From NCBI GenBank assembly GCA_031281945.1, contig JAITER010000034.1:1-55942 (forward strand): a DNA stretch of 55,942 bases, in the 5' to 3' direction. Below, piece after piece: positions 6,239-15,540 of this stretch (position 1 is the stretch's first letter; the number at the start of each line of letters is the position of its first letter). The translations under genes were made by a program, and so were the position numbers. The notes beneath the pieces were generated by a model, which was not told where the DNA came from, made no database searches, and saw only the letters and a program-made list of their open reading frames with translations. This DNA comes from Spirochaetaceae bacterium. GTDB taxonomy: Bacteria; Spirochaetota; Spirochaetia; Treponematales; Breznakiellaceae.

Positions 6239-9200
6239 ATGGAAGACCGGTTAATAAAAGATTGCGAGACGGAAGGTTTTAAGATTCTGGAAGCGGCGCC
6301 TATTGACGAATTGAACGCCGCCGGAATTTACGCCCGCCACATTAAAACAGGGGCGGAAGTTTTTCATATACACAACGACGACGCGGAAAACACATTCGCG
6401 TTCATTTTTAAAACATCGCCGGAAGACTCTTCCGGGGTTTTTCACATAATTGAACATTCGGTTTTATGCGGTTCCAGAAAGTTTCCGCTTAAAGACGCTT
6501 TTATCGTTTTGGAGCAGGGCAGTCTTCAGACATACCTAAACGCCTGGACTTTTTATGATAAAACCGTGTATCCGGCGAGTTCTATAAACGAAAGCGATTA
6601 TTTTAATTTAATGAATGTATACGGGGACGCCGTGTTGCATCCCAATCTCGCCGAATGGACTTTTTTGCAGGAAGGCAGGCGTTTTGAATTTAAAAAAGAC
6701 GCATCGGGCGCCGTGGATAAAAAGCATTTGCAGATAAACGGCGTCGTTTACAACGAGATGAAAGGCGCGTATTCCGCGATAGATGAATACGCCGCCCAGT
6801 GGTCTGTAAAATCCGTGTTGCCGGATACGTTGTACGCTTTTGATTCCGGCGGCGACCCCGCTTGTATACCTGATTTAACTTACGAAAATTTTTTGCGGTT
6901 TTACAAAAAGTATTACAGCCCCGCGAACATGAAAATTTTTTTGTGCGGGAATATACCCACTCAAAAGCAGCTTAAATTTTTAAACGAAAATTTTCTTGCG
7001 GCTTTTGGGGAAGGGGACTGCGGTTTTCCGGCGCCTTGCGCGCCTTCCGTTCCGCGCTGGGATTCGATGCGCCGTTACACAGTTAAATCGCCGGCTTCCG
7101 CTTCCGGCGAAGGCGGAAACAAGGCTTCCGCGTTTGTTTCCTGGCTTTGCGGCGAATTTGATTTTTCACGCGGCGGTAAAACAAAGCCGGCGCGAGACGC
7201 GCTTACAATGAATTTGTTGTGCGAAATCCTGCTGGGAAACGATTCGGCTCCTTTGGCGAAGGCGCTGGTGGAAAGCGGTTTGGGTGAAGATCTTGCGAAC
7301 ACTTCCGGGTTTGAGGACGAGATAAAATTCAACATACTCACCGCCGGGTTGCGCGGGTTAAAGAGCGCGAAAAACGCGCCTGATGTGGAAAAACTTATAT
7401 TTAAAGAATTGAGGCGTCTTGCGAAAAACGGTATAGAAAAACGCGATGTGGAAGCGGCGCTCTTTTCCGTAGAATTTAACGTGCGCGAAGTAAGGCGTTC
7501 AGGCGGGGGGCCTTGGGCTCTCGCCCTGTTGCGCCGGTGTATGCGAGGCTGGCTGAATGGCGGCAAACCCTGGGACGCCCTTTGCGTAAAGGAAGACTTT
7601 AACGCGATTAAGGCGGAACTTGCGGGCGGTGCGCGCTATTTTGAAGGCTTAATACAAAAAAAACTGCTGGACGGCCCGCGTTGCGCTCTTGTAACCATAA
7701 TTCCGGATCCTTCGTTTAACGAAGAAGCCGCCCGTAAATACGAGGCTTACATATCAAAAAAAGAAGCGGAGCTTGACGGGGCGAAAACGGCGGAAATAGA
7801 AGAAAAATGCGCCGCTCTTGAGCGGATTCAAAACGAACCTGATTCAAAAGAGTCTCTCGCTTTAATTCCGCATCTTTCGTTAAAAGATCTGGATGGTTCA
7901 CTGGAAAAAACGCCTTTTGTTTTTGAATCTATTGAAGGCGCGCCCGTTATGAGCTCTCCTGTTCCGGCTAACGGCGTAAGTTACCTGTCCGCCGCCATGC
8001 CTGTAGACGTCCTGCCGTTTAGCGACTACATATATCTGCCGTTTTTTACGCGCTGTGTGTGCTCCGTAGGCTCTCGCGGGAAAGACTGGGCGCTTGTATC
8101 GAATGAATGCGCGCGCAACCTGGGCGGGTTTTCCGCCTTTTTGTATTCCCCGCCTTCTTCCGCCGTCTATTTTTCTTCCCGCGACCGGGAAACTCCATGC
8201 GGGATTATTGAGGCGGGCGGGCGCGACTGGATTATTTTTTCGTTTAAAACTCTGGATGAAAAAGTGGAGGACGCTTCGGCGCTTGTTTCGGATATTATAC
8301 GTCATGCGGATTTTTCGGATTTAAAACGGTTGCGCACTCTTGTTCTGGAGGCGAGAAACAGTTTTATTTCGGCTTTTTCTTTTGCGGGAAGTTTTTTGAC
8401 TTTGATTCGGGCGGGCGCTCTTTTTGACCGTTCCGCCGTTTTGGGCGAGCTTTGGAACGGAATAACGCAGTTTAAATTCATAAACGAACTTCCAGATATG
8501 GATATATCTAAAATAGCGGAAAAATTAACTTCTATAAGGGACGCGCTGGTGAACAAATCCGGCGTTTTGCTGAATATAACGGGTTGTTGCAAAGAAGCTT
8601 TTTCCGCCGCCGGAAAATATTTCGCGCCTTTTGGCAATTTGGGTTACCCGCTGGAAGAAACGGCTTTAGCGTATCGCGGCGAAAAATTAGAACCAAAAAT
8701 CGAGGTTTTTTCTTCCCCGTCCCTTCAGGTGGGGTTTGCCGGAATGTGCATACGTTCTTCAAATATAAGCACAAAAGAATGCGCCGCCGAAACCGTGCTT
8801 TCCCATCATCTTTCTACCGGGGCGCTTTGGGAAAACCTGCGGATGAAGTGCGGCGCTTACGGCGCGAGTTGCAGTGTAGACGCTTTGCGCGGCGAAGCGA
8901 GGTTTGCGACGTACAGAGACCCTTCGCCGGCGTCTTCGGCTGTGATTCTGCCGGAGATACTCGATTCTATGGCGAGGAAGGCGTTTTCGGCGGAAGAATG
9001 CGAGAAGACGATAATAGGCGTATATTCCAGATTTAAAAGGCCGTCTACGGCTATAGAAAAAGGGATGCGTAATTTTTTCGCTTTTTTGAACGGTTCTTCG
9101 GACGACTTGCGGCAGAAGCGCCTTGACAACGCACTTGGCGTTAAAGCCGTCGATCTTGAAGCGGCGGCTTTACGTTTCGCCCGTTCCCTTGGCGGCGAAA

Positions 9201-9286
9201 AGGGCGTTTGCGTGCTGACCGGCGTGGAAGATGCGCGGCGGGCGGCGGAGACGTTTGGCGTGGAAGTTCAGGAATTGCCGGTTTAG
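6239..9286 (+). CDS. M16C zinc peptidase (presequence protease/insulinase family)
   Basis: A 1015-residue protein with the full four-domain length of the M16C subfamily (PreP/Cym1/falcilysin type). The inverted zinc motif HXXEH is HIIEH at residues 69-73; the context HIIEHSVLCGS is diagnostic for M16C, and the third ligand is expected at the Glu of VVYNEMKG about 100 residues later. These enzymes enclose and degrade short peptides. No signal peptide is visible, so it is probably cytoplasmic. AAGGAC precedes the ATG. The ispF gene follows after one base, so peptidase, ispF and probably nth are co-transcribed, although their functions are unrelated. Confidence 0.93.
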   Translation: MEDRLIKDCETEGFKILEAAPIDELNAAGIYARHIKTGAEVFHIHNDDAENTFAFIFKTSPEDSSGVFHIIEHSVLCGSRKFPLKDAFIVLEQGSLQTYLNAWTFYDKTVYPASSINESDYFNLMNVYGDAVLHPNLAEWTFLQEGRRFEFKKDASGAVDKKHLQINGVVYNEMKGAYSAIDEYAAQWSVKSVLPDTLYAFDSGGDPACIPDLTYENFLRFYKKYYSPANMKIFLCGNIPTQKQLKFLNENFLAAFGEGDCGFPAPCAPSVPRWDSMRRYTVKSPASASGEGGNKASAFVSWLCGEFDFSRGGKTKPARDALTMNLLCEILLGNDSAPLAKALVESGLGEDLANTSGFEDEIKFNILTAGLRGLKSAKNAPDVEKLIFKELRRLAKNGIEKRDVEAALFSVEFNVREVRRSGGGPWALALLRRCMRGWLNGGKPWDALCVKEDFNAIKAELAGGARYFEGLIQKKLLDGPRCALVTIIPDPSFNEEAARKYEAYISKKEAELDGAKTAEIEEKCAALERIQNEPDSKESLALIPHLSLKDLDGSLEKTPFVFESIEGAPVMSSPVPANGVSYLSAAMPVDVLPFSDYIYLPFFTRCVCSVGSRGKDWALVSNECARNLGGFSAFLYSPPSSAVYFSSRDRETPCGIIEAGGRDWIIFSFKTLDEKVEDASALVSDIIRHADFSDLKRLRTLVLEARNSFISAFSFAGSFLTLIRAGALFDRSAVLGELWNGITQFKFINELPDMDISKIAEKLTSIRDALVNKSGVLLNITGCCKEAFSAAGKYFAPFGNLGYPLEETALAYRGEKLEPKIEVFSSPSLQVGFAGMCIRSSNISTKECAAETVLSHHLSTGALWENLRMKCGAYGASCSVDALRGEARFATYRDPSPASSAVILPEILDSMARKAFSAEECEKTIIGVYSRFKRPSTAIEKGMRNFFAFLNGSSDDLRQKRLDNALGVKAVDLEAAALRFARSLGGEKGVCVLTGVEDARRAAETFGVEVQELPV

Positions 9287-9287
9287 T

Positions 9288-9767
9288 ATGTTTAGAGTAG
9301 GGTTGGGAAGAGATTTGCACAGGCTTTCGGAATCGAGGGCGCTTATCCTGGGCGGCGAGCTTATACCTTCGCAAAAGGGCGCGGAGGGCCATTCAGACGC
9401 GGACGTTCTGGTGCACGCTATAATCGACGCCTTGCTTGGAGCCGCCGCGTTGGGCGATATAGGTGAATTTTTCCCAGACACAGACCCTTCTTTTAAAGAC
9501 GTTTCGTCGATGATTCTGTTGGAAAAAGTCTTGCGAAAAATGCGCGAAAAATTTCCAGATTTTAAAATTTTAAATATTGATTGCGTCATAAGCCTGGAGC
9601 GCCCGGCCGTATCGCCGTATAAAAAAAATATACGCCGGAATCTGGCGGCTGTTCTTGGAATAAGCCCGGAACAGGTGCATGTAAAGGGTAAAACCGGCGA
9701 AGGCATCGGAGATGTGGGCGAGGGGCGGGCGATAGAAGCCCTGGCTGTAGCCGCGCTTGATATATAA
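9288..9767 (+). CDS. ispF: 2-C-methyl-D-erythritol 2,4-cyclodiphosphate synthase
   Basis: Converts CDP-methylerythritol 2-phosphate to the cyclodiphosphate in the MEP isoprenoid pathway. At 159 residues it has the usual length. Metal ligands are seen in GRDLH (Asp9, His11) and GHSDADVLVHAI; the C-terminal signature KGKTGEGIGDVGEG is complete. The frame is open upstream, but the ATG at 9288 gives the canonical start MFRVGLGRDLHRL and lies one base after the upstream stop. Coupled translation from the peptidase gene is likely because no separate ribosome binding site is seen. Confidence 0.96.
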   Translation: MFRVGLGRDLHRLSESRALILGGELIPSQKGAEGHSDADVLVHAIIDALLGAAALGDIGEFFPDTDPSFKDVSSMILLEKVLRKMREKFPDFKILNIDCVISLERPAVSPYKKNIRRNLAAVLGISPEQVHVKGKTGEGIGDVGEGRAIEALAVAALDI

Positions 9768-9769
9768 AA

Positions 9770-10474
9770 ATGTGTGCGCAAAACAAAGACGGCGGGAAAA
9801 ACGGCGGCAAGCGTAAAGACGGGCGTAATATTGAATGGGATATGATAATCCGGCGTCTGGAAGAATGGAGGGGCGGCCTGGAGGAACCCAGTGTAACTAC
9901 CATAGCCGGTCTTTATAAAAAAGACGCATGGGCGGTTTTGGCTTCCACCATCCTAAGTTTGCGAACCAAAGACGCAGTGACTCTTAAAGCATCCAAAAAA
10001 TTGCTTGCGGCGGCGCCGTCTGCGCAGGATATTTTAAACCTTACCGAAACTGAAATACAAGAATTGATATATCCCGCCGGCTTTTACAAAACAAAGGCGG
10101 CTAACTTAAAAAAAATATCCGCCATTTTAGTTGAAAAGTATAACGGGCGCCCGCCGGCTTCCATGGAAGAACTTTTGGCGCTTCCCGGTGTAGGCCGCAA
10201 AACCGCCAACCTAACGCTTATTGAAGCTTACGATATGGACGGCATTTGCGTTGACGTCCATGTACACAGGATAAGCGGGCGCCTGGGCTGGACTTCGGAA
10301 AAAACGCCGGACGATACAGAAATGGCGTTACGCGAAATTATGCCCCGCATGTTTTGGAAGCGCATAAACGCCCTGCTGGTGCTTTACGGCCAAAACGTTT
10401 GCAGGCCAGTTTCCCCGCATTGCGGTTCTTGCGTGATAAGCGCCTATTGCGAAAATAATTTAACGGCTTCTTAA
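9770..10474 (+). CDS. nth: endonuclease III
   Basis: DNA glycosylase/AP lyase of base excision repair that removes oxidised pyrimidines. The helix-hairpin-helix LPGVGRKTANL carries the catalytic Lys, VDVHVHRI the catalytic Asp, and the C-terminal CX6CX2CX5C (CRPVSPHCGSCVISAYC) binds the 4Fe-4S cluster. At 234 residues it is about 20 longer than E. coli Nth because of a charged Lys/Gly/Asn-rich N-terminus. That extension may mean the true start is the ATG at about 9842. It begins two bases after the ispF stop. Confidence 0.95.
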   Translation: MCAQNKDGGKNGGKRKDGRNIEWDMIIRRLEEWRGGLEEPSVTTIAGLYKKDAWAVLASTILSLRTKDAVTLKASKKLLAAAPSAQDILNLTETEIQELIYPAGFYKTKAANLKKISAILVEKYNGRPPASMEELLALPGVGRKTANLTLIEAYDMDGICVDVHVHRISGRLGWTSEKTPDDTEMALREIMPRMFWKRINALLVLYGQNVCRPVSPHCGSCVISAYCENNLTAS

Positions 10475-10682
10475 CCGCGCCTTAAATGGGCGGGTTGCGG
10501 GACGCGCTTTTTAAACCCGCCTTACAGCGGCGCTATAAAATAAAGCCGTAATATCTGGTGAAAACTACAAACCCGCGCTAGGCGGGAGCGCAAAAAATAT
10601 TAAACGGCGTAATAAAAGAATTAAATATTTAAACGTAGAAATTGGAACGGACTCTTGATTTTCATTATAAACTGGATTTATC

Positions 10683-11672
10683 ATGACAGGCATGAAATTA
10701 ACGAACCGCGATTACCCCCCCCCCCCCCGCACTTCCATCGTTGTTCCTTGTTATAATGAAGCGGAAGTTTTGCCGGAAACCGCTAAACGCCTGCTTAAAA
10801 AAATAAATCAGCTTCGTTCCGATTCTCTTGTTTCTGAAAATTCAAAAATAGTTTTTGTTGACGACGGGTCTTCCGATAAAACATGGGAAATAATACAACA
10901 ACTCCATCAAGCATCCCCTGAATCATTTTGCGGGATTAAGCTGTCAAAAAACCGCGGTCATCAAAACGCCCTTTTGTGCGGGTTGCTTTCTGTAAAAGAT
11001 TATTGCGACGCCGCAATATCTATAGACGCCGATTTACAGGACGACGTCTCCATAATAGACGATATGTTAAAAAAACACAGGGAAGGCTGTGAAATTGTTT
11101 ACGGAGTCCGCTCGGATAGAAACAGCGATTCTGTTTTTAAGCGGGTTAGCGCCCAATCTTTTTACCGTTTTATGCGTTTGCTTGGCGTTGATATTGTGTA
11201 CAATCACGCGGATTTCCGTTTAATGGGGAAACGCTCCCTGGAGGCGCTTTCCCAATACGGCGAGGTGAATCTGTTTTTGCGCGGCATTATCCCTATGCTC
11301 GGCTTTAAAACCGGCGTTGAATACTATGAACGTAAAGCCCGTTTTGCCGGGGAAAGCAAGTATCCGTTGCATAAGATGGTCAAGTTCGCGCTGGAAGGCG
11401 TTACTTCGTTGTCGATAAAGCCAATCCGGTTGATAACATTGCTTGGCATACTAATGCTATGCGTCAGTGTAATAATGATTGTGTATTTTGTTACGCGCCA
11501 TTTTTCAGGCGATGCCGTAAGAGGCTGGCCGAGCATGATTGTATCGCTTTGGGGAATAGGCGGCTTAATACTTTTCGCCATAGGCATTGTGGGTGAATAC
11601 ATCGGAAAAATATATCTTGAAGTGAAACACCGCCCTCGTTACATCATTGAAACAATACTGGGCGAGCAATGA
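10683..11672 (+). CDS. gtrB: GtrB-type family 2 glycosyltransferase, with poly-C tract
   Basis: A 329-residue membrane-bound GT2 enzyme of the GtrB/DPM1 group, which transfers a sugar from a nucleotide donor to undecaprenyl phosphate on the cytoplasmic face. The catalytic domain spans about 17-240 (SIVVPCYNEAE, FVDDGSSDKTW, SIDADLQDD), with two C-terminal helices around 250-275 and 285-310. A run of 14 C encodes the four prolines before the first beta-strand, and no start codon exists between the tract and SIVVPCYN. Gain or loss of C not divisible by three would therefore switch the enzyme off. It overlaps gtrA by four bases. Confidence 0.92.
   Translation: MTGMKLTNRDYPPPPRTSIVVPCYNEAEVLPETAKRLLKKINQLRSDSLVSENSKIVFVDDGSSDKTWEIIQQLHQASPESFCGIKLSKNRGHQNALLCGLLSVKDYCDAAISIDADLQDDVSIIDDMLKKHREGCEIVYGVRSDRNSDSVFKRVSAQSFYRFMRLLGVDIVYNHADFRLMGKRSLEALSQYGEVNLFLRGIIPMLGFKTGVEYYERKARFAGESKYPLHKMVKFALEGVTSLSIKPIRLITLLGILMLCVSVIMIVYFVTRHFSGDAVRGWPSMIVSLWGIGGLILFAIGIVGEYIGKIYLEVKHRPRYIIETILGEQ
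10715..10728 (+). repeat. 14-base poly-C tract in gtrB (phase-variation type)
   Basis: Fourteen C in a row, 32 bases into the coding sequence. At this length slipped-strand mispairing is expected. The sequence as given is in frame (ON). Confidence 0.9.
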
Positions 11673-12091
11673 ATATTATAAGCGTGTTTTTTAGCCGTAC
11701 TTTTCTAAAATTTGTTTCCGCCGGTTTAATCAACACTCTTTTCAGCACAATAATAATGTTCACGCTTTACAACATCGCCGGATGCGGCTACTGGTTTTCT
11801 TCGGCGGCGGCGTATATCGCCGGAGCTACGTTAAACTTTTTTTTGAATAAATATTTTACGTTCAAAATCAAGGAATGGACAGCGCGTATGATTATATTTT
11901 TTGTGCTTGTAATCGCTGTTTCATACATTATCGCGTACGGAATCGCAAAACCAGCCGTGTACTTTTTGATGCAAAACTATGATTCTAAATTGACGGGCAA
12001 TGTTTCTTTGCTTGCCGGGATGTGTTTATTTACGCCGTTGAACTACCTTGGACAGCGGTTCGTTGTTTTTAGGGGGAATAATGATCGATGA
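11669..12091 (+). CDS. gtrA: GtrA family membrane protein (lipid-linked sugar flippase)
   Basis: A 140-residue GtrA/PF04138-type protein with four membrane helices (about 10-30, 38-57, 70-90, 112-130) and typical motifs LKFVSAGLINTLFS, GATLNFFLNKYFTF and PLNYLGQRFVVF. GtrA is thought to flip undecaprenyl-phosphate-linked glucose or another hexose made by GtrB. It overlaps gtrB (ATGA) and the following gene (11 bases), so the three are tightly coupled. Confidence 0.92.
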   Translation: MNIISVFFSRTFLKFVSAGLINTLFSTIIMFTLYNIAGCGYWFSSAAAYIAGATLNFFLNKYFTFKIKEWTARMIIFFVLVIAVSYIIAYGIAKPAVYFLMQNYDSKLTGNVSLLAGMCLFTPLNYLGQRFVVFRGNNDR

Positions 12092-13895
12092 CATTGAAAG
12101 ACTTTTTAAACAACGGGAATTTATTTCTAAGTGTAAAAGATTGATTACATTTACGGCGGTTTTCGCTGTTTTGGCGAGTGTTCTGATTTTCGCGTTTTCG
12201 CCGCAGTTTAAGTCTTTTATGGAAAATATTTTAGGGCGCCCGGATCACCCAATAAAAACGTTAACATGGCGCTCGTTTATTGTTTCTTTCGGGATAGGCG
12301 TTCCTCTTTTATGCCTCTTTGTTTTGAGCTATTTATATTCGCAAAGAATACCGGAAAAAATTAAAATTAACGTTTTATATTTTTGTATAGCTGGAATTCT
12401 GGCGGCGGTTGCATACATGGCGTACAGGTATGGGAGGCAGTGGCTAGACAGTGATATGGCAAGCGAAATGGTTTTGGGAAATCTTCTTGCGAAAGAAAAC
12501 CGCCTTGTAACCTCAAGCTGGAAGTATTCAACGGAGTTGCGGCTTGTATATCAGCAGTTGTTCTATATGCCTTTGTTCAAGCTATTTGAAGACTGGCGCG
12601 TTGTAAGGGCGCTCGCCACGTTGCTTAACTTAATTGTTCTGCTTGCCGCGTATTTTTTTATGATGAAACAATTTGAAGTTTCAAAAAAAACAACCCTGCT
12701 TACTTCGCTATTTTTAATACTGCCGGTTTCAAGATTGTATTGGGGCGTAGTTCTTTTCGGCGGATATTATGTGTTTTTTATAGCGATGCTTTTTTGTTTT
12801 CTTGGATTGTTGGCGCTTCTTCTTAATTCCGCCGGCGGCGGAAAAACGGCGGTTTTTGTTTTATTTATGGTTATTTCCTTTTTATTTGGAGCGGGCGGAG
12901 TGCGGGCGCTTATGAATATTCATGTTCCGCTTTTTATAACGGTTCTATGTGTATATTTTTTTGGAAAAAACGCCGTGATTAAGCCGCTTATACTGAGCGC
13001 GGCGGCTCTCGTCTCCTGCGTTTTAGGTTATGCTGTAAATTGTTTACTGCATAAATTTTACTTCTTTCATTCGCATAGCGGCGTTTCGGCGCTTGATTTG
13101 AGCGATATATTTTTTCAAAGGCTTGGTTCCACGATATATACTTTTATATTATTTTTGGGATATACGCCTGACGCTAGATTTATTTCTTTACATGGTGTTT
13201 TAGGTTTTGCTTCTATTATTATTGCTTTTCTTATCTTTTACGAATTGACAAGAATTATAAAAGAACGCCGCCTTGATAATACATATAGAATAAATGTTTC
13301 GTTTGCGGTGTTTTTTATTGTTTCATCAATATATCATGTTGTAATTTTTCAAATTCTGGACGGCGACGACAGGCATCTTATACCGTTGTATGTACTTTAT
13401 ATACCGGCGCTTGCGGTTATTTTTGAATTTGTTAAAAAGAATATGAGTGAAAAAAAATCTAAATCCTTTATTTATGGCATTGTCTTTGCGATACTTGGAT
13501 CTGGTTTAATGAATCTTTATATGGAGCAAAGTTATGATTATAATAATCATAGAAAAGACAGCATATCCTATATCGAAAAAAATAATTTACATTTCGGTTT
13601 CGCTTCTTTTTGGAACGCGAATGTAATTACCGAACTGACGAACGGGCGGGTGGAAATGCTTGGTCTTGATTCGGAAGATATTCACGCTATAAGCGAGTGG
13701 TTGCACGTTATCGCTTACGAAAATCCTGATTATTATGCGGGTGAAACATTTCTGTTACTCACTGTGAATGAATGGGACGCATATTCCGGCGACGCCGCGT
13801 TTGCCGGTCGCAAGCCGGATTATAAAGACGATAATTTTATTATTTTACGTTATCCTTCAGTCCGAGTCGTTTTTAATGGGGTGTTGGGCTTGTAA
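12081..13895 (+). CDS. large polytopic membrane protein, probable GtrC-like (GT-C) glycosyltransferase
   Basis: A 604-residue protein with about eleven predicted helices and a soluble C-terminal tail of about 110 residues. The early periplasmic-side loop contains WLDSDMASEMVLGNLL; acidic residues in the first loop are where GT-C enzymes keep their catalytic Asp. The third gene of gtr operons usually encodes the enzyme that moves the lipid-linked sugar onto a surface polysaccharide, and I infer that role here. AGGGGG five bases before the ATG at 12081 supports this start over an upstream one. The acceptor is unknown. Confidence 0.75.
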   Translation: MIDDIERLFKQREFISKCKRLITFTAVFAVLASVLIFAFSPQFKSFMENILGRPDHPIKTLTWRSFIVSFGIGVPLLCLFVLSYLYSQRIPEKIKINVLYFCIAGILAAVAYMAYRYGRQWLDSDMASEMVLGNLLAKENRLVTSSWKYSTELRLVYQQLFYMPLFKLFEDWRVVRALATLLNLIVLLAAYFFMMKQFEVSKKTTLLTSLFLILPVSRLYWGVVLFGGYYVFFIAMLFCFLGLLALLLNSAGGGKTAVFVLFMVISFLFGAGGVRALMNIHVPLFITVLCVYFFGKNAVIKPLILSAAALVSCVLGYAVNCLLHKFYFFHSHSGVSALDLSDIFFQRLGSTIYTFILFLGYTPDARFISLHGVLGFASIIIAFLIFYELTRIIKERRLDNTYRINVSFAVFFIVSSIYHVVIFQILDGDDRHLIPLYVLYIPALAVIFEFVKKNMSEKKSKSFIYGIVFAILGSGLMNLYMEQSYDYNNHRKDSISYIEKNNLHFGFASFWNANVITELTNGRVEMLGLDSEDIHAISEWLHVIAYENPDYYAGETFLLLTVNEWDAYSGDAAFAGRKPDYKDDNFIILRYPSVRVVFNGVLGL

Positions 13896-13959
13896 AGCGA
13901 GCCGGTTGAATCTCGCAAGCTTTGGCGTTTTTCAGGTTAAGCCGCGTAAAACCGCAAGG

Positions 13960-14044
13960 CTTTTGTTTGCCGGCCAGCCGTACAAGCCTTGGCATGGCTA
14001 TGCTTGACTCAAGGCTTGCAGAAACTTCAGTTTCTAACCAACTC
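13960..14044 (+). repeat. T-element partial copy R3
   Basis: Right end only: GCCGGCCAGCC, a palindromic CAAGCC/GGCTTG arm, then GAAACTTCAGTTTC and CAACTC followed by TA. The left end is lost. Confidence 0.55.
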
Positions 14045-14111
14045 TATTAAAGAAAATGCGTTGTCAAAAGACGATGGCGGACTTTTTTCGCGGCAAGACA
14101 AGCGTTTTACG

Positions 14112-14534
14112 TCAATTCGCGGGATTTTGTACGCGCCCCAGGATTTCCCCGTAAATCCAAACGCTTTGCGCATTGTCAACGGCTTTTGTTTTTCTTTTTA
14201 CTCTAATATAAAAATCAACTAAATCGCTTCCGATGGTAAATTTGCTGTCGTTGCCTCCGGACAATGTACCATAATTATATGGGTATTCGTCGGATAGAAC
14301 CGTAATTTCGCGCCACGGGCTATCGTCCCTTTTTATAGACCACTCCCATATAAAATCACCTGAAAACCGCCCGGAATTGGCGGCTTGCAAAGTCTCTCCA
14401 ACTTTTGGGGGGCGCGATCCGCCATAAACACTGATACGCGCCGCGCCCTCGCCGGTTTCCATGGAGCAGGCCGCCAATAGAGCGGCTAAGAACAGGGAGG
14501 CGAACAACGGGCGCGCTTTGCGCTTGTTTTTCAT
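14112..14534 (-). CDS. hypothetical lipoprotein
   Basis: A 140-residue protein with a lipoprotein signal peptide: KNKRKAR, a hydrophobic core, then lipobox LLAAC near residue 22. The start at 14534 has AAGGAG seven bases upstream; the longer upstream frame is Arg/Cys-rich and lacks export logic. The mature part has a fragment like a fibronectin/Ig-type domain (VGETLQAANSGRFSGDFIWEWSIK region), a pattern seen in Treponema surface lipoproteins. No family is assigned. It is probably anchored to the outer membrane. Confidence 0.65.
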   Translation of the reverse strand: MKNKRKARPLFASLFLAALLAACSMETGEGAARISVYGGSRPPKVGETLQAANSGRFSGDFIWEWSIKRDDSPWREITVLSDEYPYNYGTLSGGNDSKFTIGSDLVDFYIRVKRKTKAVDNAQSVWIYGEILGRVQNPAN

Positions 14535-15024
14535 GGGCGCTCCTTGCAATTCTTTGCGCGCCGCCCCACAACAACAGCGCCGCCTGAGCCATGCGTTGCG
14601 TAAACGCAATCGGCAAACTAGCGGGGTGGGCGTCTTCATTTTTACGGGCCGGAGCGGAGGCGGCTTTAAATGCGGTAATTTTCGCCCGCGATTTAAAATA
14701 TAGCGACAACTTGTTCATCAATCAATTAAGGAAGTTAAACATAAACGGAATTTGAAGAACCGGCTGCGTGTTAGGCGCATTTCAATAACCCGGCTGGTTA
14801 TCTACTGAACAACTTTATTATAAAAACAAACAGGACAATCCCGCAGGATGCAGGCTGGAGGTTGAAAACGAATGACAACTAGCGGCCCGCCCGCGGCAAA
14901 GCGGCGAGGTTTGCGGGCGCTAATTAAGAGGCTTTGCCGGCAAACATAGGGCCGCCGGACAAGCCTTTCATCTTAATGTAAACTGTTCCAAAACCATACG
15001 GTCTGGAACAGCCGCCAGCCGCTT
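14535..15024. other. gene-free interval
   Basis: No supported gene. It holds only a T-element derivative (14777-14817) and a GC-rich imperfect palindrome around 14880-14960. Confidence 0.6.
14777..14817 (+). repeat. T-element deletion derivative R4
   Basis: ATTTCAATAACCCGG, the left part of the element, is joined directly to GAACAACTTTATTA from its right end; the middle is missing. Confidence 0.45.
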
Positions 15025-15540
15025 TTATCTAAATTTTAAATCAAGCGTCATTTTTGTTTCGTAACCTGGCCCGTATTCAGGGTCGTCTTTTTTAATGTAG
15101 ACGTCTAGCGGTATGATTCCGTCTTCCCGTAGCGCAAAGCTCATCACAAATTCCAAGCGGGTTTCGGGCGTGTTTTGTGAGTTCCAGGAATATTTATTTA
15201 CGACGAAATTTTGAGAAATTCTCATTGCGTTAAATTCAACGCCTGGATTTTTATCAAAATCCGCCAAAAAAGGGCCGTCGGCGATATTCACGCCTTTGGC
15301 GGCCAGAATCTTTTTAATGTCGCCCATTCTTTTGATAAAGACGCTGCGCATAAACTCTTTTCCAATTCCGGCCTCATCCAAATCCCGCCGCATATAAAAA
15401 TTTACGGAAGAAATAGGCACTTCGCCTTTAATGGACGTTAAATCCAACGGTTTGGGTTGCGGTTTTGGTGTTGTAATACAGGCTGAAAAAAGCAAAGACT
15501 GCAAAAAAATAAAACTCAAAAAACAGAAACGGATTTTCAT
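15025..15540 (-). CDS. hypothetical lipoprotein
   Basis: A 171-residue protein with signal peptide and lipobox LLFSAC (Cys about 21). AGGAG precedes the ATG. The mature chain looks like a mixed alpha/beta outer-membrane-associated lipoprotein with regular hydrophobic periodicity near the C-terminus (RLEFVMSFAL and TKMTLDLKFR). I recognise no family. It lies beside another lipoprotein on the same strand, but about 490 bases away, so a shared operon is doubtful. Confidence 0.7.
   Translation of the reverse strand: MKIRFCFLSFIFLQSLLFSACITTPKPQPKPLDLTSIKGEVPISSVNFYMRRDLDEAGIGKEFMRSVFIKRMGDIKKILAAKGVNIADGPFLADFDKNPGVEFNAMRISQNFVVNKYSWNSQNTPETRLEFVMSFALREDGIIPLDVYIKKDDPEYGPGYETKMTLDLKFR

Noticed and set aside
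6239-9286. Large peptidase gene considered as part of a peptide-export system
   Set aside because: Neighbours are ispF and nth, with no transporter or precursor peptide; it is an ordinary M16C housekeeping enzyme.
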